Assembly: GCF_030398385.1 (NCBI RefSeq)
Contig: NZ_JAOAOQ010000020.1
Location: 4,654-68,653, forward strand
Length of the DNA: 64,000 nt
Direction of reading: 5' to 3'
From: Aquibium sp. ELW1220
GTDB taxonomy: Bacteria; Pseudomonadota; Alphaproteobacteria; Rhizobiales; Rhizobiaceae
The notes below the pieces were generated by a model. It saw nothing but the letters and a program-made list of their open reading frames with translations. It was not told where the DNA came from and searched no databases. Each line of letters begins with the position of its first letter. Position 1 is the stretch's first letter. The translations under genes and the position numbers were made by a program. This document shows, one piece after another, positions 19,654-30,264 of the stretch.

Positions 19654-21162
19654 ATGCGTGACGGTCCCTTCGACATCGGTCTGGCCGACGAGGCCGCCAC
19701 GCAGCGGCTGGGCGAGGACCTCGCGCTGGCGCTGCGGCCGGGCGATCTCGTCCGGCTGGAGGGCGATCTCGGCGCCGGCAAGACGACGCTCGCCCGCGCG
19801 TTGATCCGCGCCATGGCCGGCGATCCGGAGCACGAGGTTCCGAGCCCCACCTTCACGCTCGTCCAGAGCTACGACCTGCGCATCCCCGTGCATCATCTCG
19901 ATCTGTATCGAACCGGCGCTGCCGACGAGATCGACGAGCTGGGCGTCGAGGAAATGGCGTCGAGCGGCATCGTGCTCGTCGAGTGGCCGGAGCGGGCGGC
20001 CGATCGCCTGCCGCCGGCCGCGCTGGTAATCCACCTCGAACACGAGGCAGACGGCCGGCGCGTCCACGTCTCCGGCGCCGGACCGGCGCTGGCGCGCCTG
20101 GCCCGCTCGCTCGCCATCCGCTCCTTCCTGGCCGAGGCGGGCTGGGGCGAGGCCGCGCGCCGCTTCATGTTCGGCGACGCATCGACCCGCGCCTACGAGA
20201 TCGTCGAGCGGGACGGCATCAGGCGGGTCCTGATGAACGCGCCGCGCCAGCCGGACGGACCCGCCATCCGCGAAGGCAAACCCTACAGCCAGATCGCGCA
20301 TCTGGCCGAGGACGTGCTGCCCTTCGTGGCGGTCGGCGAGGCGCTGAAAGGCGCAGGCTTCGCCGCGCCGGAGATCCACGCGGCCGACATCGATGCAGGC
20401 CTGCTTCTGGTCGAGCATCTTGGCAGCGGCAACTTCCTCGCCGACGACGGCTCGCCCGTCGCCGATCGCTACGCCGCGGCGGGTCGACTGCTCGCTGCCC
20501 TGCACGGAAAGGTCTGGCCGGAGACGATCACCACCAGCCAGGGCATCGTGCACCCGGTGCCGGTCTATGATCGCGGCGCGATGACGATCGAGGTCGAACT
20601 GCTGACCGACTGGTACATGCCCCATGTCACCGGCGCGCCCGTTCCGGCCGAGACCAAGGCGGCATATGTCGCTGCATGGAATGCGGTCTTCGACCGTCTG
20701 GACCGCGCCGAGAAAAGCCTCGTCCTGCGCGACTACCACTCGCCCAACATCGTCTGGCGCGACGAGCGCGAGGGGCTCGACCGGCTTGGCCTCGTCGACT
20801 TCCAGGACGCGATGATCGGGCCGGCGGCCTACGACCTCGCGTCGCTTGCCATGGACGCCCGCGTGACGATCCCGCCGGAGATGGAGCGCGCGACGATCGA
20901 GGCCTATGCCGACGCGCGGTCTGCAGCCGGCGGCTTCGATCGCGCAGCCTTCGACGAGGCCTACGCCATCATGGCCGCGCAGCGGAACGCCAAGATCCTC
21001 GGCATCTTCGTTCGGCTCGACAGGCGCGACGGCAAGCCGGCCTATCTGAAGCACCTGCCGCGCATCCGCGCCTACTTCACCCGGGCGCTCGCCCATCCGG
21101 CGCTGGATCCCGTGGCCGCCTTCTGCCGCAATGCCGGCCTGCTCGACGACGCGACGCCATGA
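19654..21162 (+). CDS. Fusion: TsaE (t6A ATPase) + aminoglycoside-phosphotransferase-like sugar kinase
   Basis: A 502-aa two-domain protein. Residues ~1-150 are TsaE, the ATPase of tRNA threonylcarbamoyl-adenosine synthesis: P-loop EGDLGAGKTTLARAL, the SPTFTLVQSY switch, HHLDLYR and VLVEWPER. Residues ~160-500 are an APH-type kinase: LRDYHSPNIVW (catalytic loop, H-x-x-N) and LVDFQDAMIG (D-F-x-D form). With the MurU-like gene overlapped downstream, the kinase domain probably corresponds to AmgK, which phosphorylates MurNAc/GlcNAc at the anomeric position. This fusion is widespread in Rhizobiales. It starts 11 bases after divL. Confidence 0.88.
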   Translation: MRDGPFDIGLADEAATQRLGEDLALALRPGDLVRLEGDLGAGKTTLARALIRAMAGDPEHEVPSPTFTLVQSYDLRIPVHHLDLYRTGAADEIDELGVEEMASSGIVLVEWPERAADRLPPAALVIHLEHEADGRRVHVSGAGPALARLARSLAIRSFLAEAGWGEAARRFMFGDASTRAYEIVERDGIRRVLMNAPRQPDGPAIREGKPYSQIAHLAEDVLPFVAVGEALKGAGFAAPEIHAADIDAGLLLVEHLGSGNFLADDGSPVADRYAAAGRLLAALHGKVWPETITTSQGIVHPVPVYDRGAMTIEVELLTDWYMPHVTGAPVPAETKAAYVAAWNAVFDRLDRAEKSLVLRDYHSPNIVWRDEREGLDRLGLVDFQDAMIGPAAYDLASLAMDARVTIPPEMERATIEAYADARSAAGGFDRAAFDEAYAIMAAQRNAKILGIFVRLDRRDGKPAYLKHLPRIRAYFTRALAHPALDPVAAFCRNAGLLDDATP

Positions 21163-21890
21163 GCGCCGTGCCGAGAACCGCCATGGTGCTCGCCGCCGGG
21201 CTCGGCACGCGCATGCGGCCGATCACCGACACGATCCCGAAGCCGCTGGTCGAGATCGCCGGCCGCACCTTGCTCGACCGCGGCCTCGATACGCTGGAGC
21301 GCGCGGGCGTGCAGCACGCGGTGGTCAACGTCCACCATCTGGCGGATCAGATCGTGCGCCACGTCGCGCGGCGATCGAGCCCGGCGATCACCATATCCGA
21401 CGAGACAGCCGGCCTGCTCGATTCGGCCGGCGGCATCGTCAGGGCGCTGCCGCTTCTGGGCGTCGAGCCCTTCCTCGTGCTCAACGCCGACACCTTCTGG
21501 ATCGACGCCGACGGCATCGACAACCTTGCCGGGATGGCCGATGCGTGGGACCCTGCGGCGATGGACATGCTGCTGCTCACCGCCGGTCTCGCGGATGCCA
21601 CGGGCCATACCGGCGGGATCGATTTCACGGCCGACGCAGAGGGGCGGCTCTCCCGCGCGAAGGGCGCCGCCGAAGGCGTCATCTATGCCGGCGCCATCAT
21701 TCTCCACCCGCGCATCTTTGCGGGCGCCAACCCGGCGCCGCATTCGCTGAACCTCTATTTCGACCGTGCCATCGCCGCCGGCCGGCTGTTCGGCCACCGC
21801 ATGCGCGGCTCCTGGATCACCGTCGGCACGCCGGATGCGATTCCTTCCGCCGAGAACGCCGTCGCGAGGGCCGCGGCAGGGCGGCCATGA
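21159..21890 (+). CDS. murU: Nucleotidyltransferase, MurNAc-1-phosphate uridylyltransferase-like
   Basis: A 243-aa nucleotidyl transferase: MVLAAGLGTRMRPITD (NTP-binding signature G-x-G-T-R-M), PKPLVEIAGR (the PKP motif), FLVLNADTFW and a closing GSWITVGTPDAI. It overlaps the upstream kinase and downstream addB by 4 bp each (ATGA). Next to an AmgK-like kinase the likely job is the MurU step of peptidoglycan recycling, making UDP-MurNAc from MurNAc-1-P. The substrate is inferred from context and could be another sugar phosphate. Confidence 0.8.
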   Translation: MSAVPRTAMVLAAGLGTRMRPITDTIPKPLVEIAGRTLLDRGLDTLERAGVQHAVVNVHHLADQIVRHVARRSSPAITISDETAGLLDSAGGIVRALPLLGVEPFLVLNADTFWIDADGIDNLAGMADAWDPAAMDMLLLTAGLADATGHTGGIDFTADAEGRLSRAKGAAEGVIYAGAIILHPRIFAGANPAPHSLNLYFDRAIAAGRLFGHRMRGSWITVGTPDAIPSAENAVARAAAGRP

Positions 21891-24800
21891 GCGCCTTAGC
21901 GGTGCCCCGGGTGCTGTCGATCCCGCCTGGCGTGCCCTTTCTCGAGACCCTGGCAGACGCGCTGCTCGCTGGTCGCCTCGTGCCTGGCTACGCCTGGGAC
22001 GGCGATCCGCTGAAGCTCGCCGACGTGACGATCTACGTACCGACCCGCCGTGCCGCGCGCGAGCTGCGCGCCATCTTCGCTGCCCGCGTCGGCAGCCAGG
22101 CCGGCGCCGCCTCCGCCATCCTGCCGGTGATCCGGCCGCTCGGCGATTTCGACGAGGATGCCGTGCTCTTCGAGGATAGCGGCGCGGACGCGCTCGACCT
22201 GGCACCGCCGATCGCGCCGATGGAGCGGCTGATGGCGCTGGCGCCGCTGGTGCAGGCCTGGAAGCGCCGGCTTCCCGCGCATGTCGCGCAGCTCTTCGCC
22301 GAGGAGGTGGTGGTGCCGTCCTCCCTCGCGGACGCGATCTGGCTTGCCCGCGATCTCGCCGCGCTGATGGACGAGATCGAGACGGAGGGTGTCGGCTGGG
22401 CTGGCCTTCAGGGCCTCGTCAGGGACGACCTCGCCAACTGGTGGCAGGTGACGCTGGAGTTCCTGTCGATCGTCACGACCGTCTGGCCGCAGGTGCTCGA
22501 GGCCATCGACCGCTCGAACCCGGCCGCCCACCGCTCCGCGATGATCGACGCCGAGGCGGTGCGGCTGGCCCGCAATCCGCCGGCCGGCCCAGTCATCGCC
22601 GCCGGCTCGACGGGCTCGATCCCCGCCACTGCGCGACTGCTTGCGGCCATTGCCCGCCTGCCTGGGGGTGCGGTGATCCTGCCCGGCCTCGACCGGCGGC
22701 TCGATGAGGCGTCGTGGGACCTGATCGGCCATTCGACCCAGCCCGCCTCCGCCTTCGGCCATCCGCAATATGGGCTGAAGAAGCTGATCGCCACCATCGG
22801 CATCGTTCGCGGCGATATCGAGGACATGGCGCAGCCCGAGCCGCCGCTTGCGGCGCGCAACCTCGTCATTTCCGAAGCGCTGCGCCCGGCCGAAACCACC
22901 GAGCGCTGGGTCGAGGCCGCGGCCGAAGTCGGCCAGGCGCTGGCCGGCGGCGCGCTCGACGGCGTCGCCCTGGTGGAGGCGGCCAACGAGCGCGAGGAGG
23001 CCATCGCGATCGCGGTGGCGTTGCGCGACGCAATCACGGGCGACGACAGCCACGTGGCGCTGGTCACCTCCGACCGCGAACTCGCCCGCCGCGTCGCCGC
23101 CGAACTGCTGCGCTTCGGCATCCAGGCCGACGATTCCGGCGGCACGCCGCTTGCCCGCACGCGACCGGGCCTGCTGCTCGTGCAGCTGCTGGCCGCCGTC
23201 TTCACGCCCGGCGATCCGGTGCCGCTGCTGGCGCTGCTCAAGCACCCGCTGTTCTGCCTCGGCCGCAGGCGAGGCCTGGTGCGCGACACGGTCGAGTGGA
23301 TCGAGCTGGTCGCGCTTCGCGGCGGCACGGGGCGGCCCGACATCGCCACGCTTGGAGACGAGTTCGACCGCCGGCGGCGTGCGCTGGATGAAGAGCAGCG
23401 CAAGCCGTTCTGGCTGAGGCGCCTTACCGAGGCGGATGAGGCAGCCTGCCGCGCGCTCATCGCCGATCTTGCCGACGCCATCGCTCCGCTCCTTGTCCTG
23501 CGCGACCGCAAGGACGCGCCGATGGCGGACCTCGTCGCCGCCACCGTGACGGCGATCGAGGCGATCGGGCGGACCGCGGATGGCGGGCTCGGCAAGCTCT
23601 ACGAGGGCGATGCAGGGGAGGGGCTGGTCGGCTTCCTGCGCAATCTCGACGCGGCGGCGGGAGGCATGGTCGTCGAGCCGCGCGAATGGGAGGCCATCGT
23701 CGCGGCGCTGCTCTCTGGCGAGACCGTCAAGCCGTCCGCGGGCAGCGATCCGCGCGTGTCGATCTGGGGCGCGCTCGAGGCGCGCCTGCTCGGCGCCGAT
23801 CTGCTCGTCGTCGGCGGCCTCAACGAAGGCACCTGGCCGCGCAAGGCCGAGGCCGATCGCTTCATGTCGCGCATGATGAAGACGGGCATCGATCTGGAAC
23901 CGCCGGAACGCCGCATCGGCCTCGCCGCGCACGACTTCATGATGGCGATGGGGGCAGGGCGTCTCGTGCTCACCCGAGCCGCCCGCGCGGGCGACGCGCC
24001 GGCTGTGCCCTCGCGTTGGTTGCAGCGCCTCACGACACTTGTGGGCGAAGCGCCGGCGAAGGCGATGCGCGCCCGCGGCGACCGCTACCTCGCCTGGGCG
24101 CGCCAGCTCGACGCGGGTCCCGACGTGCCCTTCGTCGAGCGGCCCTGTCCGGTGCCGCCCGTCGAGGCGCGGCCGACGGGCTTCTCCGTCACCGAGATCG
24201 AAACCCTGCGCCGCGACCCCTACGCGGTCTACGCCCGCCGCATCCTCGCGCTCCGGCCGCTCGACCCGCTGGTGCGCGATCCGGGCGCTGCCGAACGCGG
24301 TACGCTGTTCCACGACATCCTGCACCGCTTCACAATCTCCGGTGTCGATCCGGCGTCCGAGGCCGCGCTGGGCGCCCTGGTCGACATCGCCCGCGCGGCC
24401 TTCGATGCGCTGGCGCTGCCCGTCGATGTCGAGGCGGTGTGGTGGCCGCGCTTCATGGCCATGGCGCCGAACATCCTCGCCTTCGAGCGCGAGCGTACGC
24501 CCGGAATCCGCGCTCGTCATGCCGAGGATCGTGCCGGCTCGACGCCGATCGGCGCGACCGGCGTCACCCTGTCGGGCTATGCCGATCGCATCGACCTGCG
24601 TGGCGGCGGCCTGGCGGACATTCTCGACTACAAGACCGGCTCCAATCCGTCGAAGGGCCAGGCGCACACGCTCTTGTCGCCGCAGCTCGCGCTCGAAGGC
24701 GCGCTGCTCAGGCGGGGCTCGTTTGCGGGCACCGGCAAGGCAGAGCCGGCCGACCTTCTCTACGTTCGCCTGAAGCCGGACGGGCAGGTCGTTCCCGACT

Positions 24801-25030
24801 CGATCCTGGAGTTCAAGCGCGAAATCCGCTCCGCCTCCGACCTTTCGGAGGAAGCATGGGCGCGGCTGGAGAAGCTGGTCGCCCACTACCAGCGGCCCTC
24901 CACCGGCTACCTGTCGCGCGCGCTGCCCTTCCGCGAGGGCGACACCGACGGCGACTACGACCATCTCGCCCGGGTGCTCGAATGGTCGGCGGGCGCCGAC
25001 GAGGCCGGCGGCGGGGAGGGCGAGGCATGA
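21887..25030 (+). CDS. addB: Double-strand break repair protein AddB
   Basis: A 1047-aa subunit of the AddAB helicase-nuclease that processes DNA ends for RecA. The N-terminal inactivated helicase-like region includes YVPTRRAARELRAIF. The C-terminal RecB-type nuclease domain has GTLFHDILHRF and the catalytic DYKTG (ILDYKTGSNPSKG, ~920). Length and order (addB then addA with an ATGA overlap) are as in other Alphaproteobacteria. It is translationally coupled to the MurU-like gene on its 5' side. Confidence 0.95.
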   Translation: MSALAVPRVLSIPPGVPFLETLADALLAGRLVPGYAWDGDPLKLADVTIYVPTRRAARELRAIFAARVGSQAGAASAILPVIRPLGDFDEDAVLFEDSGADALDLAPPIAPMERLMALAPLVQAWKRRLPAHVAQLFAEEVVVPSSLADAIWLARDLAALMDEIETEGVGWAGLQGLVRDDLANWWQVTLEFLSIVTTVWPQVLEAIDRSNPAAHRSAMIDAEAVRLARNPPAGPVIAAGSTGSIPATARLLAAIARLPGGAVILPGLDRRLDEASWDLIGHSTQPASAFGHPQYGLKKLIATIGIVRGDIEDMAQPEPPLAARNLVISEALRPAETTERWVEAAAEVGQALAGGALDGVALVEAANEREEAIAIAVALRDAITGDDSHVALVTSDRELARRVAAELLRFGIQADDSGGTPLARTRPGLLLVQLLAAVFTPGDPVPLLALLKHPLFCLGRRRGLVRDTVEWIELVALRGGTGRPDIATLGDEFDRRRRALDEEQRKPFWLRRLTEADEAACRALIADLADAIAPLLVLRDRKDAPMADLVAATVTAIEAIGRTADGGLGKLYEGDAGEGLVGFLRNLDAAAGGMVVEPREWEAIVAALLSGETVKPSAGSDPRVSIWGALEARLLGADLLVVGGLNEGTWPRKAEADRFMSRMMKTGIDLEPPERRIGLAAHDFMMAMGAGRLVLTRAARAGDAPAVPSRWLQRLTTLVGEAPAKAMRARGDRYLAWARQLDAGPDVPFVERPCPVPPVEARPTGFSVTEIETLRRDPYAVYARRILALRPLDPLVRDPGAAERGTLFHDILHRFTISGVDPASEAALGALVDIARAAFDALALPVDVEAVWWPRFMAMAPNILAFERERTPGIRARHAEDRAGSTPIGATGVTLSGYADRIDLRGGGLADILDYKTGSNPSKGQAHTLLSPQLALEGALLRRGSFAGTGKAEPADLLYVRLKPDGQVVPDSILEFKREIRSASDLSEEAWARLEKLVAHYQRPSTGYLSRALPFREGDTDGDYDHLARVLEWSAGADEAGGGEGEA

Positions 25031-28000
25031 AGAAGCCCTTCTTCGTTCCCGAGGAAACGCAGCGCAGCCAGGCGCAGGCCTCCGATCCGCAGACATCCGC
25101 CTGGGTGTCGGCCAATGCCGGTTCGGGCAAGACGCATGTGCTGTCGCTGCGCGTCGTGCGGCTGCTGCTCGACGGCGCCGATCCCGCCCGCATCCTGTGC
25201 CTCACCTACACCAAGGCCGCCGCCGCCAACATGACGACGCGCGTGTTTCGCGATCTCGGCCGCTGGGCGACGCTGGACGACGCGACGCTGTCTGCGGAGA
25301 TCGCCAGGATCGAGGGCTCGCCGCCGTCGCGCGCCAAGCGCGAACGCGCTCGCCGGCTCTTCGCCCGTGCGCTGGAGACGCCGGGCGGGCTGAAGATCCA
25401 GACCATCCACGCCTTCTGCGAGGCGGTGCTGCACCGCTTCCCGCTGGAGGCCAACATCGCCGGCCATTTCGAGATGCTCGACGGCCAGATGGAGCAGGCG
25501 CTCGTCGCGGAGGCCCGCCGCGATCTCCTGTCGGGGGCTTCCGAGGGGCGGGACGCCGTGCTTGCCGACGCTTTCGCCACCGTCCTGCAGGCGGGCGGCG
25601 AGGCGGGTCTCGACGCGCTGCTGTCGGAGATCGTCGGCAAGCGAGACAAGCTGCGCGCCTTCATTGACCAGATCGGCGGCGCACCGTCGGGCTTTGCTGA
25701 CCTTTTCGAGGAATTCGGTTTCTCGGGCGACGAGACGGAAGCCGGTATCGCTGCTGCCGCCTGGCCGGATGCCTATTTCACCGCGGCCCTCGCGCGGAGC
25801 CTCGGCGAGCGCGCCGGCGAGGCCGGCAAGGCGAGGGCGGCCGACTTCGCCGCCGAACTGGCGGCCGCCTGCGGCAATCGCGACCAGATCTTGGCCCTGC
25901 TCGCTGCACGCGACCTCTTCCTCAAGAAGGGCAAGCCCGACTGGGAACCCAAATCGGTGAAGCAGGTCCTTTCGAAAGGCGTCGCCGAACATTTCCCGGG
26001 TTTTGCCGACGCACACGCCCGCACCTGCGAAGCCCTTCTCGATGCCTGCGACCGGCTCGCCGCTTACCGCATGCTGCAGGCGACGCGCGCCGCGCTCACC
26101 ATCGCCGACTGGCTGATCGCCCGCTACGAGCGGCTGAAGAGCGCGCGCGGCTTTCTCGATTTCAACGACCTGATCACCCGCACCGTACGGCTCTTGTCGC
26201 GTGCCGATGTCGGACCGTGGATCCAGTACAAGCTCGACCAGGGCATCGACCACATTCTGGTCGACGAGGCGCAGGACACCAGCCCCGACCAGTGGCGGGT
26301 GGTGGCGCGGCTGGCCGAGGAGTTCTTTACCGGCACCGGCGCGCGCGACAACGTCCGCCGCACCATCTTTGCGGTCGGCGACGAGAAGCAGTCGATCTAC
26401 TCCTTCCAGGGCGCCGAGCCGAAAGCCTTCGACGACCACGGATACGCCTTTCGGCAGAAGGTGGAGGCCGCGCAGGCCGGCTTCGCCCGCGTCCGGCTGA
26501 CCCATTCCTTCCGCTCCACCGAAGATGTGCTCAGGGCGGTCGACCTCGTCTTCTCCAGCGACGAGGCGCGCGCCGGCTTGACGGTCGATCCCGAGGGCAT
26601 CGAGCACCGGGCGATCCGCGCCGGCGAACCGGGGCTGGTCGAACTCTGGGACCAGATCGCGCCCGAGGCCGTCGAAGCGCCTGACGACTGGGCCGAGCCG
26701 GTCGACCACGCCTCGGCGCCCGCCGTCCAGCTGGCCGAAACCATCGCCCGCACCATCGACGGCTGGCTGAAGGCGGGCGAGCCGCTTCCGGGCAAGGGCA
26801 GGCTGGTGCGGCCGGGCGACGTGCTGGTGCTGGTCCGCAAGCGCGACCGCTTCATCCACGCGCTTGCCCGTGGCCTGAAGAACCGCGGCATCCCGGTGGC
26901 GGGTGCCGATCGGCTGAACCTGCGCGCCCACATCGCGGTGAAGGACCTGATCGCGCTCGGCCGCTTCGTGCTTCAGCCCAACGACGACCTGTCGCTGGCC
27001 GCTCTCCTGAAGAGCCCGATCTTCGGCCTGTCCGAGGACGCCCTGTTCTCGCTTGCCCATGATCGCGGCCGCGCCTCGCTGTGGGACGTGCTGAACAACC
27101 ACGCCGCCACCGACTTGAAATGGCAACACGTCGGGCAGTCCTTGCAGCGCTGGCGCGATGAGGCCGACGGCCGCCCCGTCTTCGAATTCTACGCGTCCAT
27201 CCTTGGCCGCGACGGCGTGCGCCGCAGGATGATCGCCCGACTCGGCCACGAGGCCGGCGAAATCCTCGACGAGTTTCTGGCCTTCTGTCTCGCCGCCGAG
27301 AAGGCGGGCCCGGCGGGGCTCGAATCCTTCCTTGCCGCGCTGGAGAACGCCGGACCGGACATAAAGCGCGAGATGGACCAGACCCGCGACGAGGTGCGCA
27401 TCATGACGGTGCATGCCTCCAAGGGGCTGGAGGCGCCGCTGGTCTTCCTCGTCGACAATGGCAGCGCGCCCTTTTCCGAGACGCACCTGCCGCGCCTGCT
27501 GCCGATCCCGTCGGCGAAGGGGCTGTGGCCGGGCGAGGGCTTCGTCTGGCGTTCCTCGTCCGACGTCCAGAACCGCCTGTCGCGCGGCATCGGCCGGGCG
27601 ATCGGCGAGAAGGCGAAGGAGGAATACCGCCGCCTCCTCTATGTCGGCATGACGCGCGCCGAGGACCGGCTGATCGTCTGCGGCTATCGCGGCATGCGCG
27701 AGCCGCAGGAGGGCATCTGGCATCGTCTCGTCGAGACCGGCTTCTCGGCCGGCACCGTGGAGGAGGTTCAGCACCCGCAGGCGGGCCTGCGCGTGCGCCG
27801 CTTCCGCGTCACGCCCGACCGGCCGCTGCCTCCGGCTGAAGCCGGGACGACTGCCTCGGCCACGCAGGACGCCCTGCCGCCGTGCCTGACGGAACGGCTG
27901 GCGCGCTCCCGCGCGTTCCCGCGGCCGCTGGCGCCGTCGGGCGCGGGCGCCCTGATCGGCGAAAGCGAGGAGATCGCGCCGCTCTCGGCGTCGCCGGTGC

Positions 28001-28545
28001 TGGCCGCTGCCTCGGGTCCCTCTTTCGCCGCCGCGCGCGGTACTGCAGTCCACCGGCTGCTCCAGAGCCTGCCCGATGTTGCGCCGGCCGAACGCGAAGC
28101 CGCCGCCCGCCGCTACCTCGACCGCGCGGGCAATGGCTGGAGCGCGGCCGACCGCGAGGCGCTGTGGCGCTCGGTGGAGGCGGTGCTGACCGAGCCCGCC
28201 TTCGCGCCGGTCTTTTCGCCTGGTTCCCGCGCCGAGGTCTCGGTCATGGGCACGCTGGAGGTGGCAGGCCGCCTGCGCGCGGTTTCCGGCAAGATCGATC
28301 GCCTTGCCGTGACCGACGACGCCGTGCTGATCGTCGACTACAAGACCAACCGCCCGCCGCCGCGCGGCCTCGACGCGGTGCCCGAGACCTACATCGCCCA
28401 GCTCGCGCTCTACCGCGCCCTGCTCGTCCCGCTCTATCCGGAAAAGCGGGTGGAAGCGGCGCTGCTCTTCACCGAAGGACCGCATCTCGTCGCGTTGCCG
28501 GAGGTGCTGCTCGGCGCCGCTCTTGTCCGACTCACGGCAGCGTGA
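25027..28545 (+). CDS. addA: Double-strand break repair helicase AddA
   Basis: A 1172-aa UvrD/RecB-like helicase-nuclease. Walker [11 protein letters not shown] (~28-37), [12 protein letters not shown] (motif Ia), [12 protein letters not shown] (motif II), [13 protein letters not shown] (motif III), [15 protein letters not shown] (motif V) and [13 protein letters not shown] (motif VI) are all present. The C-terminal nuclease has GTAVHRLLQ and [10 protein letters not shown]. It is therefore expected to be active in both functions and to work with AddB, with which it overlaps by 4 bp. Confidence 0.96.
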   Translation: MKKPFFVPEETQRSQAQASDPQTSAWVSANAGSGKTHVLSLRVVRLLLDGADPARILCLTYTKAAAANMTTRVFRDLGRWATLDDATLSAEIARIEGSPPSRAKRERARRLFARALETPGGLKIQTIHAFCEAVLHRFPLEANIAGHFEMLDGQMEQALVAEARRDLLSGASEGRDAVLADAFATVLQAGGEAGLDALLSEIVGKRDKLRAFIDQIGGAPSGFADLFEEFGFSGDETEAGIAAAAWPDAYFTAALARSLGERAGEAGKARAADFAAELAAACGNRDQILALLAARDLFLKKGKPDWEPKSVKQVLSKGVAEHFPGFADAHARTCEALLDACDRLAAYRMLQATRAALTIADWLIARYERLKSARGFLDFNDLITRTVRLLSRADVGPWIQYKLDQGIDHILVDEAQDTSPDQWRVVARLAEEFFTGTGARDNVRRTIFAVGDEKQSIYSFQGAEPKAFDDHGYAFRQKVEAAQAGFARVRLTHSFRSTEDVLRAVDLVFSSDEARAGLTVDPEGIEHRAIRAGEPGLVELWDQIAPEAVEAPDDWAEPVDHASAPAVQLAETIARTIDGWLKAGEPLPGKGRLVRPGDVLVLVRKRDRFIHALARGLKNRGIPVAGADRLNLRAHIAVKDLIALGRFVLQPNDDLSLAALLKSPIFGLSEDALFSLAHDRGRASLWDVLNNHAATDLKWQHVGQSLQRWRDEADGRPVFEFYASILGRDGVRRRMIARLGHEAGEILDEFLAFCLAAEKAGPAGLESFLAALENAGPDIKREMDQTRDEVRIMTVHASKGLEAPLVFLVDNGSAPFSETHLPRLLPIPSAKGLWPGEGFVWRSSSDVQNRLSRGIGRAIGEKAKEEYRRLLYVGMTRAEDRLIVCGYRGMREPQEGIWHRLVETGFSAGTVEEVQHPQAGLRVRRFRVTPDRPLPPAEAGTTASATQDALPPCLTERLARSRAFPRPLAPSGAGALIGESEEIAPLSASPVLAAASGPSFAAARGTAVHRLLQSLPDVAPAEREAAARRYLDRAGNGWSAADREALWRSVEAVLTEPAFAPVFSPGSRAEVSVMGTLEVAGRLRAVSGKIDRLAVTDDAVLIVDYKTNRPPPRGLDAVPETYIAQLALYRALLVPLYPEKRVEAALLFTEGPHLVALPEVLLGAALVRLTAA

Positions 28546-28649
28546 CAAAACACGTCTTGAACGTGGCCGGCCGGCCGACCACATATGCGCGGAACGTAAT
28601 CTGTTGCGGGACCGGCCGAAGGCCGCAGCCCTCGCCAAGGAGACACCGG

Positions 28650-28970
28650 ATGTCCACCGTCAAAGCCGACAAGAACACCTTCCAGGCCGAAGTGCTCGAC
28701 GCCGCCGAGCCCGTTGTCGTCGATTTCTGGGCCGAATGGTGCGGCCCCTGCAAGATGATCGGCCCCTCGCTCGAGGAGATCTCCAACGAGATGGCCGGCA
28801 AGGTGAAGATCGCCAAGGTCAACATCGACGAGAACCCCGAGATCGCCGCGCAGTACGGCATCCGCTCGATCCCGACGCTGATGCTCTTCAAGGGCGGCCA
28901 GGTCGCCGACATGAAGGTCGGCGCCTCGCCCAAGACCGCGCTCTCGGCCTGGATCAGCGGCAACGTCTGA
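28650..28970 (+). CDS. trxA: Thioredoxin
   Basis: A 106-aa classical thioredoxin with the [10 protein letters not shown] active site (Cys31/Cys34) and the cis-proline loop SIPTLMLF. It is cytoplasmic, with no signal peptide. AAGGAG precedes the ATG at 28650. The 104-base gap after addA contains a possible promoter (TTGAAC, 18 bases, ACATAT at ~28576-28605), so it may be transcribed separately. A terminator follows. Confidence 0.96.
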   Translation: MSTVKADKNTFQAEVLDAAEPVVVDFWAEWCGPCKMIGPSLEEISNEMAGKVKIAKVNIDENPEIAAQYGIRSIPTLMLFKGGQVADMKVGASPKTALSAWISGNV

Positions 28971-28995
28971 TCGACCCACTGGCTGAACGGAACGA

Positions 28996-29020
28996 GCCCG
29001 GCCTCTGCGCCGGGCTTTTT
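28996..29020 (+). terminator. Rho-independent terminator of trxA
   Basis: GCCCGGC (28996-29002) pairs with GCCGGGC (29009-29015), and the stem is followed directly by TTTTT (29016-29020). Confidence 0.88.
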
Positions 29021-29094
29021 CGTGATGCGCTGCGACTCCCCTCCCAGCAAGGGAGAGGGGAGCGCTCCAACCCCGAATCGTCTATCCTCCGCCC

Positions 29095-29856
29095 ATGCTG
29101 CCAGGCTTCCTCAAGCGTCCCGTCCGCCTCCCGCCGCCGCCCACCGAGCCGGAAGAGCGGACGCATGTCGTGGCCGGGCGCGAACTGCCGTTGCGCGTCG
29201 TCGAGAACGCCCGCGCCAAGCGGCTGACGCTTCGGATCGACGTCGGCGGGCGCGGCCTGCGCGTCACCGTCCCGCCCGGACTGTCCGAACGCGAGGTCGA
29301 CCGTTTCCTCGACCGGCACCACGGCTGGCTGGAGGACAAGCTCGGCAAGCTGCCCGACCGGCCGCAGCTGCGCCCCGGCGCGAAACTGCCGCTGCGCGGC
29401 GTGCCGCACCTGATCGTGCACGAGCCTTCGGCGCGCGGCAGCGTGGCGTTGGACACCGTCGACGGCGTGCCAGCGCTGGTCGTCCATGGTGACCGCGCCC
29501 ACCTGCCGCGACGCCTCGCCGATTTCCTCAAGCGCGAGGCCAAACGCGACATCGAGCCGCTGGTGGCGAAGCACTCGGCCGCCGTCGGCCGCAAGGCCAA
29601 GGCCGTCCGCTTCAAGGACACCACGAGCCGCTGGGGCTCCTGCTCGTCCGACGGCAACCTCTCCTTCTCCTGGCGCATCATGATGGCCCCGCCGGTGGTG
29701 ATCGACTACCTCGTCGCCCACGAGGTCGCGCATCTGAAGGAGATGAACCACGGCCCGAAATTCTGGAAGCTCTGCCGCACGCTCAGCCCCCGCACCGACG
29801 AGGCCAAGGCCTGGCTCAAGCGCAACGGCGCGGCGCTGCACGCGATCGGGTTCTGA
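29095..29856 (+). CDS. YgjP-like SprT-family metallopeptidase
   Basis: A 253-aa protein of the YgjP/DUF45 family. The zinc-binding site is H-E-V-A-H (His209, Glu210, His213) followed by EMNHGPKFW, and the family motif FKDTTSRWGSCSSDGNLSFSW lies at ~173-193. The N-terminal part shows the KRLTLRID and LRVTVPP strands common in the family. The substrate is unknown. It is plus strand, and its stop abuts that of the convergent vapC-like gene (29856/29857). Confidence 0.88.
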   Translation: MLPGFLKRPVRLPPPPTEPEERTHVVAGRELPLRVVENARAKRLTLRIDVGGRGLRVTVPPGLSEREVDRFLDRHHGWLEDKLGKLPDRPQLRPGAKLPLRGVPHLIVHEPSARGSVALDTVDGVPALVVHGDRAHLPRRLADFLKREAKRDIEPLVAKHSAAVGRKAKAVRFKDTTSRWGSCSSDGNLSFSWRIMMAPPVVIDYLVAHEVAHLKEMNHGPKFWKLCRTLSPRTDEAKAWLKRNGAALHAIGF

Positions 29857-30264
29857 TCAGGACTCCCCGGGCGCCATGAGCCGGACAGTCGGAAAGTACG
29901 TCCGGTAGCGGCCGACGTCGCGTGTAAGCAGGACGTGGTCGAGAACGGCGGCATGTGCCCCGATGAAGAAGTCGGGCAGCACCCCGCCGCGCTGTCCGCC
30001 AGCGCCTCGGTATTGTGCGAATGCCTTCGCCGCGAGGAAAAGCGCAGCCCGTGGAATGGCGACATGACGGAGCCCGGCAGCGGCGACGAAGGCGTCGACA
30101 TCTTCGATCATGCCGTACCGGGTCGAAATCTCGGCATAGACGACGTCGTTGATGATCAGGTCGCCTCGCAACGAAGCGTCCTGAAGCGCGGCCAGTGACC
30201 AGGATGCCCAGACTGCATCGTCCGTGGCGAGGTCGAGGAGGACGTTGGAATCGACGAGCGTCAC
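29857..30264 (-). CDS. VapC-like PIN-domain toxin
   Basis: A 135-aa PIN domain protein. The conserved acidic residues are visible: VDSNVLLDL (Asp5), an E-I-S segment after NDVVYAE, and DFFIGAHAAV plus TRDVGRY near the C-terminus. PIN toxins are magnesium-dependent RNases, often cutting initiator tRNA or rRNA. It begins at GTG 30264 inside the GTGA overlap with the antitoxin gene. The pair lies between ygjP and trpF on the opposite strand. Confidence 0.85.
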   Translation of the reverse strand: MTLVDSNVLLDLATDDAVWASWSLAALQDASLRGDLIINDVVYAEISTRYGMIEDVDAFVAAAGLRHVAIPRAALFLAAKAFAQYRGAGGQRGGVLPDFFIGAHAAVLDHVLLTRDVGRYRTYFPTVRLMAPGES

